A stretch of DNA of 64,000 nt from contig CAYNTO010000001.1 in the NCBI GenBank assembly GCA_964400355.1, positions 1 through 64,000 on the forward strand, written 5' to 3'. Both the position numbers and the translations under genes were made by a program. Under the pieces are notes generated by a model. The model saw nothing but the letters and a program-made list of their open reading frames with translations, made no database searches and was not told where the DNA came from. Shown in pieces: positions 60,347 to 64,000 of the stretch (position 1 is its first letter; each line of letters starts with the position of its first letter). This DNA comes from JACKAL01 sp964400355. GTDB taxonomy: Bacteria; Bdellovibrionota; Bdellovibrionia; Bdellovibrionales; JAGQZY01.

Positions 60347-61750
60347 TTATTTGAGAGTTTTCGCTTTTTCAATGGCGTCTTCGATCGTTCCAACCATATA
60401 GAACGCTTGCTCTGGGAGATCATCATGCTTGCCATCGATGATCTCGCGGAAGCCGCGAACAGTGTCTTTGATATCGACGTACTTACCTGGAGATCCAGTG
60501 AAGATTTCGGCAACAAAAAACGGTTGAGAAAGGAAACGCTGAACTTTACGGGCGCGGTTAACGACCAACTTGTCATCTTCGCTCAATTCGTCCATGCCGA
60601 GAATCGCGATGATGTCTTGCAGTTCTTTGTAACGCTGTAAAAGTGCCTGAACATCACGGGCAGTTTTGTAGTGGTTTTCACCAACAACATCTGCCGTCAA
60701 AAGACGAGACGTCGATGTGAGCGGATGCACAGCTGGGTAAATACCCATAGCCGAAATGTCGCGATCCAAGTTAGTTGTTGCATCCAAGTGGGCAAATGTT
60801 GTTGCTGGAGCTGGATCGGTGTAATCATCCGCGGGCACGTATACTGCTTGCACAGACGTTACAGAACCTTTCGTTGTGGAAGTAATACGCTCTTGCAAAC
60901 TACCCATGTCCGTTCCCAGAGTCGGCTGATAACCCACCGCTGAAGGAATACGACCGAGAAGTGCCGACACTTCCGCACCCGCCTGAGTAAAACGGAAAAT
61001 GTTATCGACAAAGAAAAGAACGTCCTGACCTTCGCGATCACGGAAATATTCTGCGATTGTAAGACCCGTTAACGCCACACGCGCACGTGCTCCTGGTGGC
61101 TCGTTCATCTGACCGTAAACGAGTGCCGTTTTCTCGATAACGCCGGACTCTTTCATTTCGATCCAAAGATCCGTACCTTCACGAGTACGCTCGCCCACAC
61201 CAGCAAATACGGAGTAACCACCGTGCTCCGTTGCGATGTTGCGAATCAATTCCTGAATGAGAACCGTTTTACCAACACCGGCACCACCGAACAGACCGAT
61301 TTTTCCACCCTTAGCGTAGGGAGCTAAAAGATCCACAACTTTAATACCAGTCATGAGCATTTCTGCTTTTGTCGATTGGTCTTCGAACTTTGGAGCTTCA
61401 CGGTGAATTGGCCACCACTCTTTAGAGGCAACGGCTGCGCCGCCATCCACCGGTTCGCCAACAACGTTGATAATGCGTCCGAGAACCTCTTTACCAACCG
61501 GAGCAGAAATCATTGCGCCTGTATCACGAACCTCTTGGCCGCGAACCAAACCCTCTGTGGAATCCATAGAGATGGTGCGAACCATACCGTCGCCCAGATG
61601 CTGTGCGACCTCCAGAACAAGGTTGTCTGTACGATCATCGATCGTTTTGTTGGTTGTTTTTAAAGCCGTCAAGATTGCCGGGAGCTTTTTTGATTTGAAC
61701 TCCACATCCACTACGGGGCCCATCACTTGTCTGATGATTCCTACTTCCAT
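60347..61750 (-). CDS. atpD: F1F0 ATP synthase subunit beta
   Basis: Catalytic subunit of F1. The 467 residues show the Walker A GGAGVGKT near 155, GERTREG, the Walker B-type VLFFVDNIFRFTQAG and the DELSEDD motif of the rotation interface. GAGGAG precedes the ATG. The order atpA-G-D-C is the standard one on the minus strand, with 69 bases between atpG and atpD. Confidence 0.97.
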   Translation of the reverse strand: MEVGIIRQVMGPVVDVEFKSKKLPAILTALKTTNKTIDDRTDNLVLEVAQHLGDGMVRTISMDSTEGLVRGQEVRDTGAMISAPVGKEVLGRIINVVGEPVDGGAAVASKEWWPIHREAPKFEDQSTKAEMLMTGIKVVDLLAPYAKGGKIGLFGGAGVGKTVLIQELIRNIATEHGGYSVFAGVGERTREGTDLWIEMKESGVIEKTALVYGQMNEPPGARARVALTGLTIAEYFRDREGQDVLFFVDNIFRFTQAGAEVSALLGRIPSAVGYQPTLGTDMGSLQERITSTTKGSVTSVQAVYVPADDYTDPAPATTFAHLDATTNLDRDISAMGIYPAVHPLTSTSRLLTADVVGENHYKTARDVQALLQRYKELQDIIAILGMDELSEDDKLVVNRARKVQRFLSQPFFVAEIFTGSPGKYVDIKDTVRGFREIIDGKHDDLPEQAFYMVGTIEDAIEKAKTLK

Positions 61751-61819
61751 TTTTTTCTCCTCTAATAATTCAATTTCAAATTTCTAAATTTACTATATCT
61801 GCTTCAAGCTTTGAACGGT

Positions 61820-62698
61820 TTAGCCCTTCAAAGCCTCGGCGCCCGTAGTGATCTCAATGAGCTCACTTGTAATCGAGGCCTGTCTGAGTTTGTTGTACGT
61901 TAACGTCATTCCGCGAATCATCTCGCCGGCGTTTTTGGTAGCGTTTTCCATCGCCGACATGCGCGCGCCATGTTCCGCCGCCACACTCTCTGAAAGGGCG
62001 CGGTAGATGTCTACGGCAAAGTATTTCTTAACCAACTGTTCAATCATCTCTTCCGGACTGGGTTCGATGATGATGTCCTTGGAAAATTTTGTCGCATCCG
62101 CATGATTCACGCCCGTTTGCTCATCGATAGGAACGAGTTTTTCGTTTTTCACAACTTGCGAAATAGCCGAGCGAAATTCGTTATAGATAATACGAATTTC
62201 GTCGTATTCACCGCTCGCGTATTGCTCAAGAACTTTGGTGGCAATGTCGGCCGCCATATCATAAGAGATTTCTCGGGCAAGATCGGTGATCACTTCTTTT
62301 GCCGGTATACTACGACGGGCAAAATACTCACGGGCTTTTTTACCGACGAAAATCAAATCCACCTTTTCAAAGCGCGAACGATTTTCCTGTAGGTACTGGG
62401 CCGTGTATTTGCTGATGTTCGAATTAAATGCCCCGCAAAGGCCGCGGTCACTGGAGACCACAACAAGAAGAAGATTTTTGGGATTGGGACGCTTTTCGAG
62501 AAACTTATGAGTCGCTCTCTCGGACGCGGCCAAATCGAAAATCAGCTGCTTGATACCCTGAGCATAGGGGCGCAGATTCACGATGTTGTTTTGCGCACGC
62601 TTCAGCTTGGAAGCGGAAACCAGCTTAAGCGCACTCGTGATTTGCTGAGTGTTCTTGGTGCTGTCGATACGTGCGCGTATATCCTTTAAACTTGGCAT
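61820..62698 (-). CDS. atpG: F1F0 ATP synthase subunit gamma
   Basis: Central rotating shaft of F1 (292 residues). It begins MPSLKDIRARIDSTKNTQQIT and ends with ENATKNAGEMIRGMTLTYNKLRQASITSELIEI, the conserved N- and C-terminal coiled coil, with a globular middle containing SSDRGLCGAFNSNI. It follows atpA by nine bases and precedes atpD by 69. Confidence 0.96.
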   Translation of the reverse strand: MPSLKDIRARIDSTKNTQQITSALKLVSASKLKRAQNNIVNLRPYAQGIKQLIFDLAASERATHKFLEKRPNPKNLLLVVVSSDRGLCGAFNSNISKYTAQYLQENRSRFEKVDLIFVGKKAREYFARRSIPAKEVITDLAREISYDMAADIATKVLEQYASGEYDEIRIIYNEFRSAISQVVKNEKLVPIDEQTGVNHADATKFSKDIIIEPSPEEMIEQLVKKYFAVDIYRALSESVAAEHGARMSAMENATKNAGEMIRGMTLTYNKLRQASITSELIEITTGAEALKG

Positions 62699-62707
62699 CT
62701 ATCTGTC

Positions 62708-64000
62708 CTATTTGCCGGGTTCAAAAATTGATTTGAACTCTTTAAGTGCGTCTTCGAGCTTCGCTTTGTTTTCGTCGGAAACTTTTTGCTCAGAAGCAAT
62801 GCCGCTCACGATTGCGGAGTATTTTTGCTTAAGGAACGTGAGCATCTCTGTTTCGTAGCGACGAACATCTTTAGTGGGATAAGAATCCACATAGCCATTG
62901 GAAGCGGCGTAGATCGAGATCACCTGGTCTGCCACTTCGTACGGGCTATATTGGGATTGCTTTAGCAATTCCACGAGGCGCTCTCCGCGCGCAAGCTGTG
63001 CTTTTGATGCCGGATCGAGATCCGATGCAAAAGCGGCGAAAGCCTCGAGGTTTCGATACTGTGCAAGCGAGAGCTTTAATGTACCAGCAACTTGCTTCAT
63101 GGCTTTCGTCTGCGCGGCACCACCCACACGAGAAACCGACTTACCAACAGATACTGCCGGGCGAATACCTTTATAGAAAAGATCGGCCTCAAGGAAGATT
63201 TGTCCATCGGTGATCGAGATCACGTTGGTTGGAATGTATGCGGAAATATCGCCCGCTTGTGTTTCAATGATTGGAAGAGCCGTCAGTGAACCGCCGCCGT
63301 CTTCTTTGGACATTTTTGCTGCACGCTCAAGGAGGCGCGAGTGAACGTAAAACACATCGCCCGGATAGGCTTCACGGCCCGGTGGACGACGGAGAAGAAG
63401 TGACAATTGACGGTAAGCCTGAGCTTGTTTTGTAAGATCGTCGTAAATGATAAGCGCGTGTCCACCGTTATCGCGGTAGTACTCGGCCATGGCCGTTCCA
63501 GCGTAAGGCGCCAAGTATTGAAGAGGTGCCGCAGCGCTTGCGCCGGCGACGATTACGGTTGTGTAGTCGATCGCACCAGAGGCACGAAGCTTTTCAACCA
63601 CCAATGAAATGGTGGATTGTTTTTGCCCGATGGCTACGTAGAAGCATTTTACGTTTTTGCCTTTTTGGTTGATGATCGTGTCGATGGCAATTGCCGTTTT
63701 TCCTGTTTGACGATCGCCAATGATCAACTCGCGCTGACCGCGGCCAATTGGAATCATGGAGTCGATCGCCTTGATTCCGGTTTGTAGTGGCTCGTGAACC
63801 GGTTGACGTTTAACAATACCAGGAGCCTTTACATCGACGACGCGTTTTTCTGTAGCCGTGATGGGGCCTTTACCATCGATCGGTTGGCCGAGAACGTTCA
63901 CCACGCGGCCGAGGAGTCCGTCGCCCACAGGAACTTCCACAATGCGCTTTGTGCGCTTTACAACATCGCCCTCTTTAATCGTTCTATCTTCACCGAAGAT
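62708..64000 (-). CDS. atpA: F1F0 ATP synthase subunit alpha (N-terminus beyond window edge)
   Basis: Non-catalytic nucleotide-binding subunit of F1; 430 codons are visible, with the N-terminal barrel continuing past the right edge. The frame reads back to the edge as IFGEDRTIKEGDVVKRTKR. Walker A is GDRQTGKT, followed by CFYVAIGQKQSTI and the ALIIYDDLTKQAQAYRQ region, all standard for AtpA. It heads the visible atpA-G-D-C run, all spaced under 70 bases. No truncation other than the window edge. Confidence 0.96.
   Translation of the reverse strand: MFGEDRTIKEGDVVKRTKRIVEVPVGDGLLGRVVNVLGQPIDGKGPITATEKRVVDVKAPGIVKRQPVHEPLQTGIKAIDSMIPIGRGQRELIIGDRQTGKTAIAIDTIINQKGKNVKCFYVAIGQKQSTISLVVEKLRASGAIDYTTVIVAGASAAAPLQYLAPYAGTAMAEYYRDNGGHALIIYDDLTKQAQAYRQLSLLLRRPPGREAYPGDVFYVHSRLLERAAKMSKEDGGGSLTALPIIETQAGDISAYIPTNVISITDGQIFLEADLFYKGIRPAVSVGKSVSRVGGAAQTKAMKQVAGTLKLSLAQYRNLEAFAAFASDLDPASKAQLARGERLVELLKQSQYSPYEVADQVISIYAASNGYVDSYPTKDVRRYETEMLTFLKQKYSAIVSGIASEQKVSDENKAKLEDALKEFKSIFEPGK

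Overview
The window reads as a chromosomal segment of a Gram-negative bacterium of the Bdellovibrio type (Bdellovibrionota). The evidence is an outer-membrane toolkit (OmpA-family porin, LolA, BamD, NagZ-like hydrolases, several lipoproteins), a split Tat/obg/ribosomal gene order, and above all a 64-residue single-fold histone of the Bd0055/HBb kind at 26303-26497. There are about 60 protein genes, tightly packed, often overlapping or spaced by 3-8 nt. No rRNA, tRNA, CRISPR array, insertion sequence or prophage was seen. GTG and TTG starts are frequent (mltG, nuoA, the aminotransferase, the M20 deacylase, a helix-turn-helix gene).

Layout. 1-7.8 kb: groES-groEL on the minus strand (groEL is cut by the window edge), an unknown exported protein, a GH3 lipoprotein, a hot-dog thioesterase, an OmpA-family protein, and a translationally coupled STAS / GHKL-ATPase partner-switch pair. 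7.8-14.1 kb: one minus-strand operon of class III aminotransferase, M20 deacylase, astA and astD, which together could convert ornithine to glutamate through succinylated intermediates, ending in mltG. 14.2-17.1 kb: TPR-SH3 protein, BamD, TPR protein, hypoxanthine phosphoribosyltransferase. 17.1-26.1 kb: RimO, LolA, ComF and Kup, then the translation-linked block rplU-rpmA-obgE-nadD::rsfS-rlmH, in which NadD and RsfS are one polypeptide and bL21 has a long Lys/Ala/Thr tail.

26.3-33.7 kb: tatB-tatC-membrane metallophosphatase-histone, an unknown gene, a double-module M16 peptidase, and divergent hemW. 33.8-41.5 kb: stress and quality control (grpE, a DnaJ/CbpA-like co-chaperone, an LpoA-like lipoprotein, lon). 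41.5-44.9 kb: accessory genes (DUF2799-like lipoprotein, helix-turn-helix/coiled-coil regulator with an operator-like repeat, patatin phospholipase, lipoprotein). 44.9-52.2 kb: nuoA-H-J-K-L-M-N, the membrane arm of complex I only, with no nuoB-G or nuoI. 52.4-59.9 kb: mfd, a canonical NagZ-type GH3 enzyme and several small unknowns. 59.9-64 kb: F1-ATPase genes atpA (partial)-G-D-C.

The most interesting items are the bacterial histone with its palindromic promoter spacer, the histone-H1-like tail on bL21, the NadD-RsfS fusion, the ornithine-succinyl cluster that lacks astB and uses an M20 enzyme, the membrane-arm-only complex I operon, and the STAS protein whose C-terminus looks like a zinc ribbon that has lost its cysteines.
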